A stretch of DNA of 64,000 bases from Chloracidobacterium thermophilum B (GTDB taxonomy: Bacteria; Acidobacteriota; Blastocatellia; Chloracidobacteriales; Chloracidobacteriaceae). The notes under the pieces were generated by a model. That model had not been told where the DNA came from. It searched no databases and saw only the letters and a list, made by a program, of their open reading frames with translations. Numbering within the stretch: position 1 is the stretch's first letter; each line of letters begins with the position of its first letter. A program made the translations under genes and the position numbers. The stretch spans positions 1,595,501-1,659,500 of the forward strand of contig NC_016024.1 in assembly GCF_000226295.1 (NCBI RefSeq), given 5' to 3'. Below are positions 1 through 7,698 of the stretch, in pieces.

Positions 1-1707
1 CGGAATCGGCCCCGTGAAGCTGCCATCATAGTTCCGGGGCGACCAGTTGCCGGACTGAAACGGGGTATCGGAGACGAGATCATCCGGCGTCCATCCGTTC
101 TCGATGGCTGCGGTGTAAATGAAGGGCTTGAAGCAGGAACCGGTCTGCCGGTTCGCCTGGGTGGCATTGTTGAACTTGGATTGCGAAAAGTCATAGCCGC
201 CGACCATGGTCTTGATCTCGCCCGTCCTGGCATCGAGGCACAGCAGGGCCCCAGCCACAGCCGGAAGGGAACGCAGTTCAACCTGAAGGACCCCGTTGGG
301 AGCTGGCACCGTAGGAGGCGGACTTGACTCGCGCCGTCCCTTGCGGCCCGGCGCTGAAGTTGACGCCGGTGCCGACGGCAGTGGGGTATCAATCACCGGC
401 TCCATGGCGCTGTTGCGCGGCGCACCACTTTTGATGACAAACATCGGCAGGTCCCCTTCGCGCAGGGGATGGTCGGGCGAAAATGTGACCGTCGCCCGGT
501 ACTTGCCGAAGGAAACTTCGGCCGTCCGACCGGTGACGCGCATCACCAGTCCGTGCAGATACATGCCGTTGAACGGCTCATAGGCCCATTCCGGGTGCCG
601 GTACGTGGAAAGGTCCTTGCCCTTGAGTTCTTCCAGAATGTTCGGAATGGGGGTATCCCGCCGGCTCCCGCCGTGGCGCTCTTCATACCGGTGCAGCCCC
701 CATCGCACCGCATTGACGGCCTGAATCTGCGCCGGGGCATCAATCGTGGTGATGACCTGCAAGCCGCCGGTGTGGGTTCCCCGCGTTCCGAAGCGGCTTT
801 CAAGTTCGCGGCGGACTTCTTCGACAACGTAAGCAAACGGCCCGCTGGTGTTGAGTTCCCGCGCTGAAGTGACGTTGAGCTTCAGCTCAGTGGCTTTGGC
901 GGCTTCGGCCTCGGCCGCCGTGATGTAGCCCGCTTCGAGCATGTTGGTAATCACCAGATTGCGCCGGCGCTTGGCTTCCTGCGGACGCAAAATGGGCGAG
1001 TAACCGGAAGGGGCCTTGGGAATAGCCGCCAGCAGGGCGCATTCCTCAATCGAGCAGTCCTTGATGGATTTGCCAAAGTAGTACTGCGCGCCAGCTTCAA
1101 CGCCATACGCGCCCCCACCCAGGTTGATCTGGTTGCAGTACAACTCCATGATTTGCTCTTTGGTGTACTGCCGTTCAATTTGCAGCGCCAGGATGGCTTC
1201 CTGAATTTTGCGCTCGATGGTTCGCTCCGGCGACAGGAACAGAATCTTGGTCAGTTGTTGGGTGAGGGTTGAGCCACCTTCCACCGTCCGCCCGGCGAGA
1301 AAATTTTTCCAGGCGGCCCGGGCCAAACCAATCGGGTCCACGCCCCAGTGATACTCAAAGCGGGCGTCCTCAATGGCCATGATGGCCTGGCGCATGCGCA
1401 GCGGGATTTCGTCGTAGGACAGCGGAACCCGCCGCTCCAAGGCAAATTCCCCAATCACCGTCCGCCCGTCATCGGCATACACGCGCGTCACCACACTGGG
1501 CTGAAAGTCGGCCAGAGCCGCCACCTGCCGGTAGTCATCCGTTGTGGCAAACCACTGCAGGAACAGCAGTGTGGTGAGCGCTCCCAAGGATGCGGAGATG
1601 ACAAGTGACAGGGGCAGGGCAGCCCAGCGCCACCATCGGGACCAACCCGGACGTGCTACCGCTGCCGGGTCTTCCACCAGGTGCGAAAGGTTGAGGGCGT
1701 TTGACAT
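1..1707 (-). CDS. mrcA: Class A penicillin-binding protein (PBP1A-type), 3' end cut by window edge
   Basis: Bifunctional peptidoglycan glycosyltransferase/transpeptidase of the cell envelope. The 569 visible codons hold a short cytoplasmic tail, one membrane helix (about residues 30-50), then the GT51 motifs EDARFEYHWG and GGSTLTQQLTK, and further on the transpeptidase SxxK motif as SCFK in the context QTGSCFKPF. The SxN and KTG motifs would lie beyond the window edge, so the gene is partial and not necessarily broken. The ATG at 1707 is preceded by AGGAG at good spacing. A Ser/Pro/Ala-rich stretch lies between the two enzymatic domains. The nearest upstream gene is tRNA-Sec. Family assignment is secure; PBP1A rather than PBP1C or 2D is by overall organisation. 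Confidence 0.93.
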   Translation of the reverse strand, partial: MSNALNLSHLVEDPAAVARPGWSRWWRWAALPLSLVISASLGALTTLLFLQWFATTDDYRQVAALADFQPSVVTRVYADDGRTVIGEFALERRVPLSYDEIPLRMRQAIMAIEDARFEYHWGVDPIGLARAAWKNFLAGRTVEGGSTLTQQLTKILFLSPERTIERKIQEAILALQIERQYTKEQIMELYCNQINLGGGAYGVEAGAQYYFGKSIKDCSIEECALLAAIPKAPSGYSPILRPQEAKRRRNLVITNMLEAGYITAAEAEAAKATELKLNVTSARELNTSGPFAYVVEEVRRELESRFGTRGTHTGGLQVITTIDAPAQIQAVNAVRWGLHRYEERHGGSRRDTPIPNILEELKGKDLSTYRHPEWAYEPFNGMYLHGLVMRVTGRTAEVSFGKYRATVTFSPDHPLREGDLPMFVIKSGAPRNSAMEPVIDTPLPSAPASTSAPGRKGRRESSPPPTVPAPNGVLQVELRSLPAVAGALLCLDARTGEIKTMVGGYDFSQSKFNNATQANRQTGSCFKPFIYTAAIENGWTPDDLVSDTPFQSGNWSPRNYDGSFTGPIP

Positions 1708-1824
1708 CAGCAACTCCTACGTCGAAAGGTACGCGCTTGGGACGATTATTCGCCAGCACGCCGCATGACCGCAATCCGGCCTCGGACTGGGGCCATTTTG
1801 GCTTCATAACACAGCCTTTGGAGA

Positions 1825-1919
1825 CGAAGGCGTGTGGGAGTCGAACCCACCCATCCGTGTTGCCACACGGACGCAGCGAATTTGAAGTTCGTGACGGCCA
1901 CCGGACCGCATGCGCCTCC
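1825..1919 (-). tRNA. selC: Selenocysteine tRNA (anticodon UCA)
   Basis: A 95-nt tRNA on the minus strand with the hallmarks of tRNA-Sec. It has an acceptor stem starting GGAGGCG, a six-pair D stem (GCGGTC/GGCCGT) closing a four-base CGGT loop, anticodon loop CTTCAAA with the anticodon at 1883-1885, a long variable arm with a seven-pair stem (TCCGTGT/ACACGGA), and T arm GTGGG-TTCGACT-CCCAC. The discriminator base is G, as in other tRNA-Sec. The eighth acceptor pair is a C-A mismatch and CCA is not encoded. It implies that selA, selB and selD and at least one UGA-decoded selenoprotein exist elsewhere in the genome. Confidence 0.93.
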
Positions 1920-1963
1920 GCGAGTTTTCCTTTTGGCACGCCACCTCCTCCCACCCGGAAGCC

Positions 1964-3094
1964 TCACTGGAGCCGGGCTGCGGCAATGCCCCGTTCCGTT
2001 GCCATCACCACCATCCCCTGCTCCACGTGCAGCACCGAGAAGATGCGCTCGGTGGCAAGCTGCCATCGCGCCACGATACGTCCATCCGGCACCTGCACGA
2101 CCGTAATTTCAGAGTCGTCGAGGGCGGCCACCGCCAGGGTTGTCTCCGTCAACCAGGAGGGAGGCGACGCCAACCGACCTGCCATCTGCTGTTGCCAGCG
2201 TAACTCACCGGTCTGCGGATGGAAGGCGTAAAGAAAGTTATCATACGAGGCAACAAGAACCTGTCCGTGACGGATAAGCGGCGGGGTCATAACGGCAGCC
2301 CCCGTTCGCCGCCGCCACCGCAAGCGGCCATCGGCACGTCTGACAGCGACCACCTCACCATTGGAAGTACCACAGTACACCATCTCTTCCCCAGCAGCCG
2401 CTGGCCCGGGCGTTGCTCCCAGCACACAGGTCCACCGGCGGCGACCGTCTTTGGCGTCCAACGCCCAGAGCGCGCCGGCAGAAGTGCCAACGAACACCGC
2501 ACCTGCAGCATAGGCGAGATGTTCTGTAAAATCGCCAGTGACGGACCAGCCGCGGGAAAAATCCTGTGGGTTCAGCGCTGCAATCTCGTTCGTTCCGAGC
2601 CGGACATAGAGCCAGAGGCCGTCACTCACCACCTGCGAGGTGATGGGCGCCGGCAGCGTCACTTCGCGGCGAACCACGCCGGTTGTCAGGTCGAGCAGGC
2701 GGACAATACCGCCCGGCGGGGAGCCATCCGCCGCCGGGCTGGAGGCACAGGCCAGAAGGGCATCTCCCAGGCGATACAGTTTGGCCGTGGTGGCCACGCC
2801 CGGCGCGCTTTCCCACAGTCGCGCGCCGTCCGTTCGCGCCAGAGCCACGACCTTCCCAGTGCGCAGCGGGACATACACTGCGTTTTCCGTCACCAGCGGT
2901 TCCTGGCGCGCGCTGTCCGGGTCGAGATAAAGCCAGTCCGTGGGAAGTGTGGTGGGGGCGATGGCGACCCGGCCATTCAGCGGCGGCGCAGGGCGCCAAC
3001 GTAAACGCTGCTGCGCCACCAGCATCTGGCTCAGAGCGAGAGCCAACCCAACGACAACAACGACCTGGGTGCTCCGCCAGGCTGGGCGCTTCAT
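1964..3094 (-). CDS. Exported PQQ-like beta-propeller repeat protein
   Basis: A 376-aa protein with an N-terminal signal or anchor segment (hydrophobic residues about 10-27) followed by repeated blades of the quinoprotein/BamB type. The blades are recognisable from recurring motifs such as GxVxALxxxxGxxxW (for example GALWALDAKDGRRRW and FLYAFHPQTGELRW). It probably folds as a seven- or eight-bladed propeller outside the cytoplasm. No catalytic Ca/PQQ signature is obvious, so a binding or scaffold role is as likely as a dehydrogenase role. Its ATG overlaps the stop of the upstream crotonase gene by four bases (ATGA), implying translational coupling. Not a convincing BamB: the context is not an OMP-assembly locus. 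Confidence 0.8.
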   Translation of the reverse strand: MKRPAWRSTQVVVVVGLALALSQMLVAQQRLRWRPAPPLNGRVAIAPTTLPTDWLYLDPDSARQEPLVTENAVYVPLRTGKVVALARTDGARLWESAPGVATTAKLYRLGDALLACASSPAADGSPPGGIVRLLDLTTGVVRREVTLPAPITSQVVSDGLWLYVRLGTNEIAALNPQDFSRGWSVTGDFTEHLAYAAGAVFVGTSAGALWALDAKDGRRRWTCVLGATPGPAAAGEEMVYCGTSNGEVVAVRRADGRLRWRRRTGAAVMTPPLIRHGQVLVASYDNFLYAFHPQTGELRWQQQMAGRLASPPSWLTETTLAVAALDDSEITVVQVPDGRIVARWQLATERIFSVLHVEQGMVVMATERGIAAARLQ

Positions 3095-3858
3095 TCAAAG
3101 GCTCCGTGGCGACCGGCACCACCCGCAAAGCGTTGGGCGCCAGCTTGGGTTTCGCCCGTGGCCAGCACATCCATTCCGCGCCGGAACTCATTTCGGAGCG
3201 CCTGTTCCCAGTCCAACCCGGCCTGTTCATACAGCGACTGGCGGTCGCTGCGCAGACAGGTCTGGGGAAAAGCCGCGATGGATTGCGCCAAAGCCAACGC
3301 AGTTTCCAACGCCTTGCCTTCCGGGCAGAGACGATTGACCAGCCCAATGGCCAGCGCTTCTTCGGCGGCAACCGGGCGGCCTGTCAGAATCAGGTCCATA
3401 GCCCGCCCAAATCCGATCAGCCGGGGCAGGCGGACGGTTCCGCCATCCACGAGGGGCACGCCAAAGCGACGGCAAAACACACCGAACACCGCCGTCTGGG
3501 CGGCAACCCGCAGATCACACCACAGGGCCAGTTCCAGCCCCCCGGCAACCGCATAACCTTCAATGGCAGCAATCACCGGCTTCGGAAGACGACGGCGGGT
3601 GGGTCCCATTGGAGCCAGTCCCGTCTCGTGCAGATTGACTCTGGCCCCGGCACCGACGGCCTTGAGGTCAGCTCCGGCGCAAAAGTGACCACCCGCGCCG
3701 GTCAGGATGGCGACCGCACAGGCGTCATCACCTTCAAAGCGGTCAAAAGCGGCATCCAGTGCCGCCGCAGTGGGGTCGTCCACGGCGTTGCGCACTTCCG
3801 GCCGCCGCAGCGTGATGACGGCGACCCCTGCCTGGACTTCATACGTGACCGTTTCCAT
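3091..3858 (-). CDS. Enoyl-CoA hydratase/isomerase family protein (crotonase fold)
   Basis: A 255-aa crotonase-superfamily protein. The oxyanion-hole segments are clear: HFCAGADLKAV near residue 60 and EGYAVAGGLELALWCDLR near residue 105. The segment that normally carries the two catalytic glutamates reads FGVFCRRFGVPLVDGGT, so the first Glu is not in the usual place and the second is Asp. It belongs to a crotonase subgroup with unclear chemistry; hydration of enoyl-CoA should not be assumed. The stop overlaps the start of the downstream propeller gene, and a PhaC-like hydrolase lies immediately upstream in the same direction (23-bp gap), suggesting an acyl-CoA or polyester context. Confidence 0.85.
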   Translation of the reverse strand: METVTYEVQAGVAVITLRRPEVRNAVDDPTAAALDAAFDRFEGDDACAVAILTGAGGHFCAGADLKAVGAGARVNLHETGLAPMGPTRRRLPKPVIAAIEGYAVAGGLELALWCDLRVAAQTAVFGVFCRRFGVPLVDGGTVRLPRLIGFGRAMDLILTGRPVAAEEALAIGLVNRLCPEGKALETALALAQSIAAFPQTCLRSDRQSLYEQAGLDWEQALRNEFRRGMDVLATGETQAGAQRFAGGAGRHGAFE

Positions 3859-3881
3859 GGATTGACCGGACTGAGGGGACT

Positions 3882-5057
3882 TCAGGAGACCTTGCGCAGG
3901 ACGGCCGGCAGCGGGAGGGAAGCCGCCGGCAGCGGAACGACCGTGGCCGGCTTGTTCTTGACCCTAGTCGTCGCCCGGTAGCGGGCCTGGTAGCGGGAAC
4001 GGGTGTCGAGCCACTCGGCCGTGATGCGCCAGGTTCGTTCCGCCCGTGAACCTATCAGCATCCCCAGATGCCCTCCCTTGACGAACCGTACGGTCACATC
4101 CTGAGTTGTCAGTTTTTTGGTCACGGCCGTGACGGCTGCCGGTGGCACAAGCCGGTCTTCACGGCTGGCCAGAACAAGCGCCGCCGCCCGGATGCGTCCA
4201 TAGTTGACCCGCCGGCGGCCAATGGTGAACTGGTCCTGCATCAGCTCATTGCCCATGACGAAGTTATGCCACAACTGCCGGAAGGCGGCTTCCGTCAGGT
4301 TGACGTATTCGAGATATCGGCCTCCGTCCGGGCGAAGCGACGCGGCAAAGTCCGGGTCACGCAGGCTGCGCCAGAACTCCAGCGGGTGACGCAGGATGGC
4401 GTCCGGGTGCAGCAGATGGAAGGATGCGTTGCAGACGGCCGCCGGAATGTAACCGTAAGTGGCCGCCAAAGTTTCGAGCGGCTGGCGGGAAACTCCAGCC
4501 AGAATCCGCTGAAGTGGCATGGCCGAAAAATCCGTCGGCGTGCCAATCGTGACGATATTGCGGATGCCGGATTGCGGATGCAGCGCGGCATAGCAGTTGG
4601 CAAAAATACCGCCCAGGCAGTAACCAATGAGCGACAGTTCATCCGATCCCGTCACCTGCTTGACCATCCGCACCCCGGTATGTACCCGGTGCTCGATGTA
4701 GCGCCCCAGTGACAGGCGACGGTCACGCGACTGTGGCTTACCATAGTCGAGCAAAAAGACATCATAGCCCTGTTCGACCAAGTAACGCGCCAGGCTGCGC
4801 CGCGGATGCAGCTCGAAGACATCGGCCGTCACCATCAGCGGTGGAACGAGCAGGACCGGAAGACGCCGGCGCGGACGACGCAAAGGGAGGTAGTGCCGGA
4901 GCTTGAGGGTGGGCGCATCCAGCAGCAGTTCATATTGCAGTGGGCGTGCCGTGCTCGGACGGGCAGGACGGCGCTCCGCGTAGCCCTCGTCATACAGCGG
5001 CCCAGTGGGTTCGCCAAATAAGGCGGTAAACAGGCGTTCGGCAAGCAGGAAAGACAT
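3882..5057 (-). CDS. PhaC-like alpha/beta hydrolase (poly(3-hydroxyalkanoate) synthase family)
   Basis: A 391-aa alpha/beta hydrolase resembling polyhydroxyalkanoate synthases. The lipase-like box is GYCLGG with Cys as likely nucleophile, the Asp is in SREDRLVPP and the His in KGGHLGML, matching the PhaC Cys-Asp-His triad order. The N-terminal part VLLVPPLMVTADVFEL followed by YDVFLLDYGKP is typical of class III PhaC-like proteins. A TTG at 5069 would add four residues, but the ATG at 5057 is preferred. No phaE, phaA, phaB or phasin gene is next to it, so it may be an acyltransferase or hydrolase rather than the main PHB synthase. The adjacent crotonase could supply hydroxyacyl-CoA. Confidence 0.75.
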   Translation of the reverse strand: MSFLLAERLFTALFGEPTGPLYDEGYAERRPARPSTARPLQYELLLDAPTLKLRHYLPLRRPRRRLPVLLVPPLMVTADVFELHPRRSLARYLVEQGYDVFLLDYGKPQSRDRRLSLGRYIEHRVHTGVRMVKQVTGSDELSLIGYCLGGIFANCYAALHPQSGIRNIVTIGTPTDFSAMPLQRILAGVSRQPLETLAATYGYIPAAVCNASFHLLHPDAILRHPLEFWRSLRDPDFAASLRPDGGRYLEYVNLTEAAFRQLWHNFVMGNELMQDQFTIGRRRVNYGRIRAAALVLASREDRLVPPAAVTAVTKKLTTQDVTVRFVKGGHLGMLIGSRAERTWRITAEWLDTRSRYQARYRATTRVKNKPATVVPLPAASLPLPAVLRKVS

Positions 5058-5087
5058 GGCGCAGTCCAAGCCGGCTTTTCAGAATCA

Positions 5088-5852
5088 ATGACAACCTCTT
5101 ACTTAAACCAGACTCCCAACCAATCGGCAACTCCGGCGAAGGCGCAGCCCGTGCTTTCCTCTGCTGCTGTTCATCTCTGGTGGCTGCCCCTGCCCCAGTC
5201 AGCCCCTGTGGAAGCTGTGGAAAGTCTGCTCAGCGCCGATGAGCGGCAGCGGGCCCGGCGCTTCCGGCGGCCGGCGGCTGCCCGGCAGTTCTGCCTGGGA
5301 CGCGCCCGCCTGCGCACCATTTTGGGAAGCTACCTCGGTCTGCCCCCCCAGCACCTGCGGTTCGCCTACACGCCCAACGGCAGGCCCTATCTGCCAGAAG
5401 TTCCCCACCTGATGTTCAGCCTGACGCATGCCGGCGACCTCGGACTGCTGGCCGTCACCCTCCACCAGCGGATTGGAGTGGATGTTGAAGTCACTTACCG
5501 ACGGGCCAACTGGCGGGGTCTCGCCCGCCGGTGTCTGCCCGATGCAACCCATCGTAGGCTCTGCGCCCTGTCGGATGAGGAACAACGCCGGGCAATGGCC
5601 TGGTACTGGGTGTGCCACGAGGCTCTGCTCAAAGCACAGGGCAAAGCCAGCCTGCGCCGCCTGCTGCACATTGATCTCCCCTGGGAGGGGACTTGCACGG
5701 GTTACGTCTCCCACTTCACCATACAGGATGCTTCCGGGCAGACCTGGCTCGTCAGGGATGTCTCACGAGAGGAGACCCGTGCCGCGCTTGTCGTCGAGTG
5801 CCCGCCGGACGCTGGTCCCGAAGTCGTCACCTTTGACTGGGACTTGAACTGA
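5088..5852 (+). CDS. 4'-phosphopantetheinyl transferase (Sfp/AcpT family)
   Basis: A 254-aa protein that would transfer phosphopantetheine from CoA to a carrier-protein serine. It has the family motifs: FSLTHAG before the Mg-binding GVDVE (about residues 126-130), and WYWVCHEALLKAQGKA (about 175-190), the equivalent of the WxxKEAxxK motif with His in place of Lys. It is transcribed divergently from the PhaC-like gene with only about 30 bp between the starts. Its TGA stop overlaps the ATG of the following histidine kinase (TGATG), so the two are translationally coupled. No PKS/NRPS genes are visible nearby, so the substrate is unknown. Confidence 0.88.
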   Translation: MTTSYLNQTPNQSATPAKAQPVLSSAAVHLWWLPLPQSAPVEAVESLLSADERQRARRFRRPAAARQFCLGRARLRTILGSYLGLPPQHLRFAYTPNGRPYLPEVPHLMFSLTHAGDLGLLAVTLHQRIGVDVEVTYRRANWRGLARRCLPDATHRRLCALSDEEQRRAMAWYWVCHEALLKAQGKASLRRLLHIDLPWEGTCTGYVSHFTIQDASGQTWLVRDVSREETRAALVVECPPDAGPEVVTFDWDLN

Positions 5853-7690
5853 TGCTGGCTGCCGCAGGCCTACGGTTTATGAATCCGCTCTACACCCGCC
5901 TTCTCAACCTCATCGTCTCGCGGCTCGTCGTCGTCTCGATTCTGCTGGCGCTGGCCGTAGCCATGGCGCGCGCCGATACATCGTGGGCCAATGCCGACAT
6001 CAATCCCCAGCCTCTGGTTTTGCTGGTGGTCGCCGTGGGGTTTCTCTCGGTGGTGTATTTCACCTGGCTGCGGATGTCCGAGCAATATCTCTGGCAGGCC
6101 TACGTCCAGTTGCTGGGTGACGTGCTGGCCGTCACCTGGCTCACCCACCAGATGCGGGATTCGGCCTTCCCGCTTGTGCCGCTTTACCTGGTCATCATCT
6201 TTGTGGCGGCCATGATTTTGCCGCGCCTGGGAACGATTGCCATTGGCGTAAGCTGTGCTGTGGCTTACGTCGGGCTGCTCGTTTCCTTCAAGGTCGGGCT
6301 TCTCGTGGGCGGCTATGCCATCGTCGAGCAAAATGAACGCTACCTGCAAAACAATCCGCTGCTTTATGTCGTTGCCATTCTGGCGCTGACGGTGCTCGGC
6401 GGCCAGCTTGCCGAGCGGTTGCGGCGCAGCGATGCCGAACTGGAAGCTGCCGCCCGCGATCTGGCCCAACTGCGCGTCCTCAATGAACGCATCATTGAAA
6501 GCATCAAGAGCGGACTCGTCACCGTGGATTTGCAGGGCAAAATCATCACCTTCAATCGCGCTGCCGAGGAAATCACCGGCCACTCCGCCCGCGTGGTGCG
6601 CGGCAAGTCCCTTCAGGAAGTTTTCGGCGACCTCAACCAGAAGTTTGACCTCACCACTACATCGGGGTCTTTTCGGTCAGGCCACCTGGAGAAGGATACC
6701 TTTCACCGGTTTGAAGCCGACTGCCCGGCTGCCGACGGGCGCTCCCTGCACCTTGGTTTTGCTGTCTCCCCGCTCACCAGCGAGTCGGGCAAAACGACCG
6801 GTTATGTTTTTTCCTTCCAGGACCTGACCGAAATTCTCAAACTTGAGGAAGAAATCCGCCGCCAGGACCGGCTGGCGGCGCTCGGCAAGATGGCCGCTGG
6901 GATTGCCCACGAGATTCGCAACCCGCTGGCTGCGATGCGCGGCGCAATTCAGATGCTTCAGTCCGAACTCCAGCTCGACGAAGAGCAAAGCAAGCTCATG
7001 CGTATCGTGCTGCGCGAATCCGACCGTCTGAACCGAACCATCGAGGACTTTCTCAGGTATGCCCGCCCACGGCCTCTGCAACTGAAAACCATCCAGCTTG
7101 ACCGGCTCATCAGCGATACCATTTCCCTGCTGCAACACAGCCCGGAAACCCGTCCTGACCACACCTTCACGCTCCAGTTCCCCCCTGATCTGCCGTCCAT
7201 CGTGGCCGACGGCGACCAGCTCAAACAGGTTGTATGGAACCTGGCCCGCAATGCCCTTCAGTCCATGCCACACGGGGGCGAACTCCGCATCACGCTCACG
7301 CCACTGGCTGACCAGATTGAAATCCGGCTCCTGGACAATGGGACGGGCTTCCCCCCGGACAACTTGGAACGTCCGTTTGAACCGTTCAACTCCAACCGGG
7401 AGGGTGGCACCGGGCTGGGACTGGCGATTGTCTATCAGATTATCTCGGATCACGGCGGACGGATTTATCTCTGCAACCGTACGGATGGCGTTTCGGGGGC
7501 GGAAGTCATCGTCCTTCTGCCCAGGGAAGCCAGGGCGACGCCGTTGCGGGAGGAACCGGCGACAGACTCACGGTTACAGGGACGGCGTACGCCAACCGGC
7601 ACTCCGGCACCGGTCTTTTCTCCCTCGCCGGAAACGACCGCATCGGGGCAGTTCCCCCCACCGGCAAAACCGCAGGTCTCCACGTCCTGA
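5852..7690 (+). CDS. Membrane sensor histidine kinase with PAS domain (NtrB/PilS-like)
   Basis: A 612-aa kinase. Residues about 15-190 form an MASE/PilS-like block of some six membrane helices, followed by a short coiled coil, a PAS domain (about 205-320, containing SGLVTVDLQGKIITFNRAAEEITG), HisKA with phospho-acceptor His353 in GIAHEIRNPL, and HATPase_c with a DNGTGF G1 box and GGTGLGLAI. The C-terminal 45 residues are Pro/Thr-rich and probably unstructured. The HEIRNPL form is characteristic of NtrB/PilS/AtoS kinases that pair with sigma-54 enhancer-binding regulators, and rpoN is in this window. No response regulator is adjacent; the next gene converges 8 bp away. Confidence 0.92.
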   Translation: MLAAAGLRFMNPLYTRLLNLIVSRLVVVSILLALAVAMARADTSWANADINPQPLVLLVVAVGFLSVVYFTWLRMSEQYLWQAYVQLLGDVLAVTWLTHQMRDSAFPLVPLYLVIIFVAAMILPRLGTIAIGVSCAVAYVGLLVSFKVGLLVGGYAIVEQNERYLQNNPLLYVVAILALTVLGGQLAERLRRSDAELEAAARDLAQLRVLNERIIESIKSGLVTVDLQGKIITFNRAAEEITGHSARVVRGKSLQEVFGDLNQKFDLTTTSGSFRSGHLEKDTFHRFEADCPAADGRSLHLGFAVSPLTSESGKTTGYVFSFQDLTEILKLEEEIRRQDRLAALGKMAAGIAHEIRNPLAAMRGAIQMLQSELQLDEEQSKLMRIVLRESDRLNRTIEDFLRYARPRPLQLKTIQLDRLISDTISLLQHSPETRPDHTFTLQFPPDLPSIVADGDQLKQVVWNLARNALQSMPHGGELRITLTPLADQIEIRLLDNGTGFPPDNLERPFEPFNSNREGGTGLGLAIVYQIISDHGGRIYLCNRTDGVSGAEVIVLLPREARATPLREEPATDSRLQGRRTPTGTPAPVFSPSPETTASGQFPPPAKPQVSTS

Positions 7691-7698
7691 AGCTCTGC

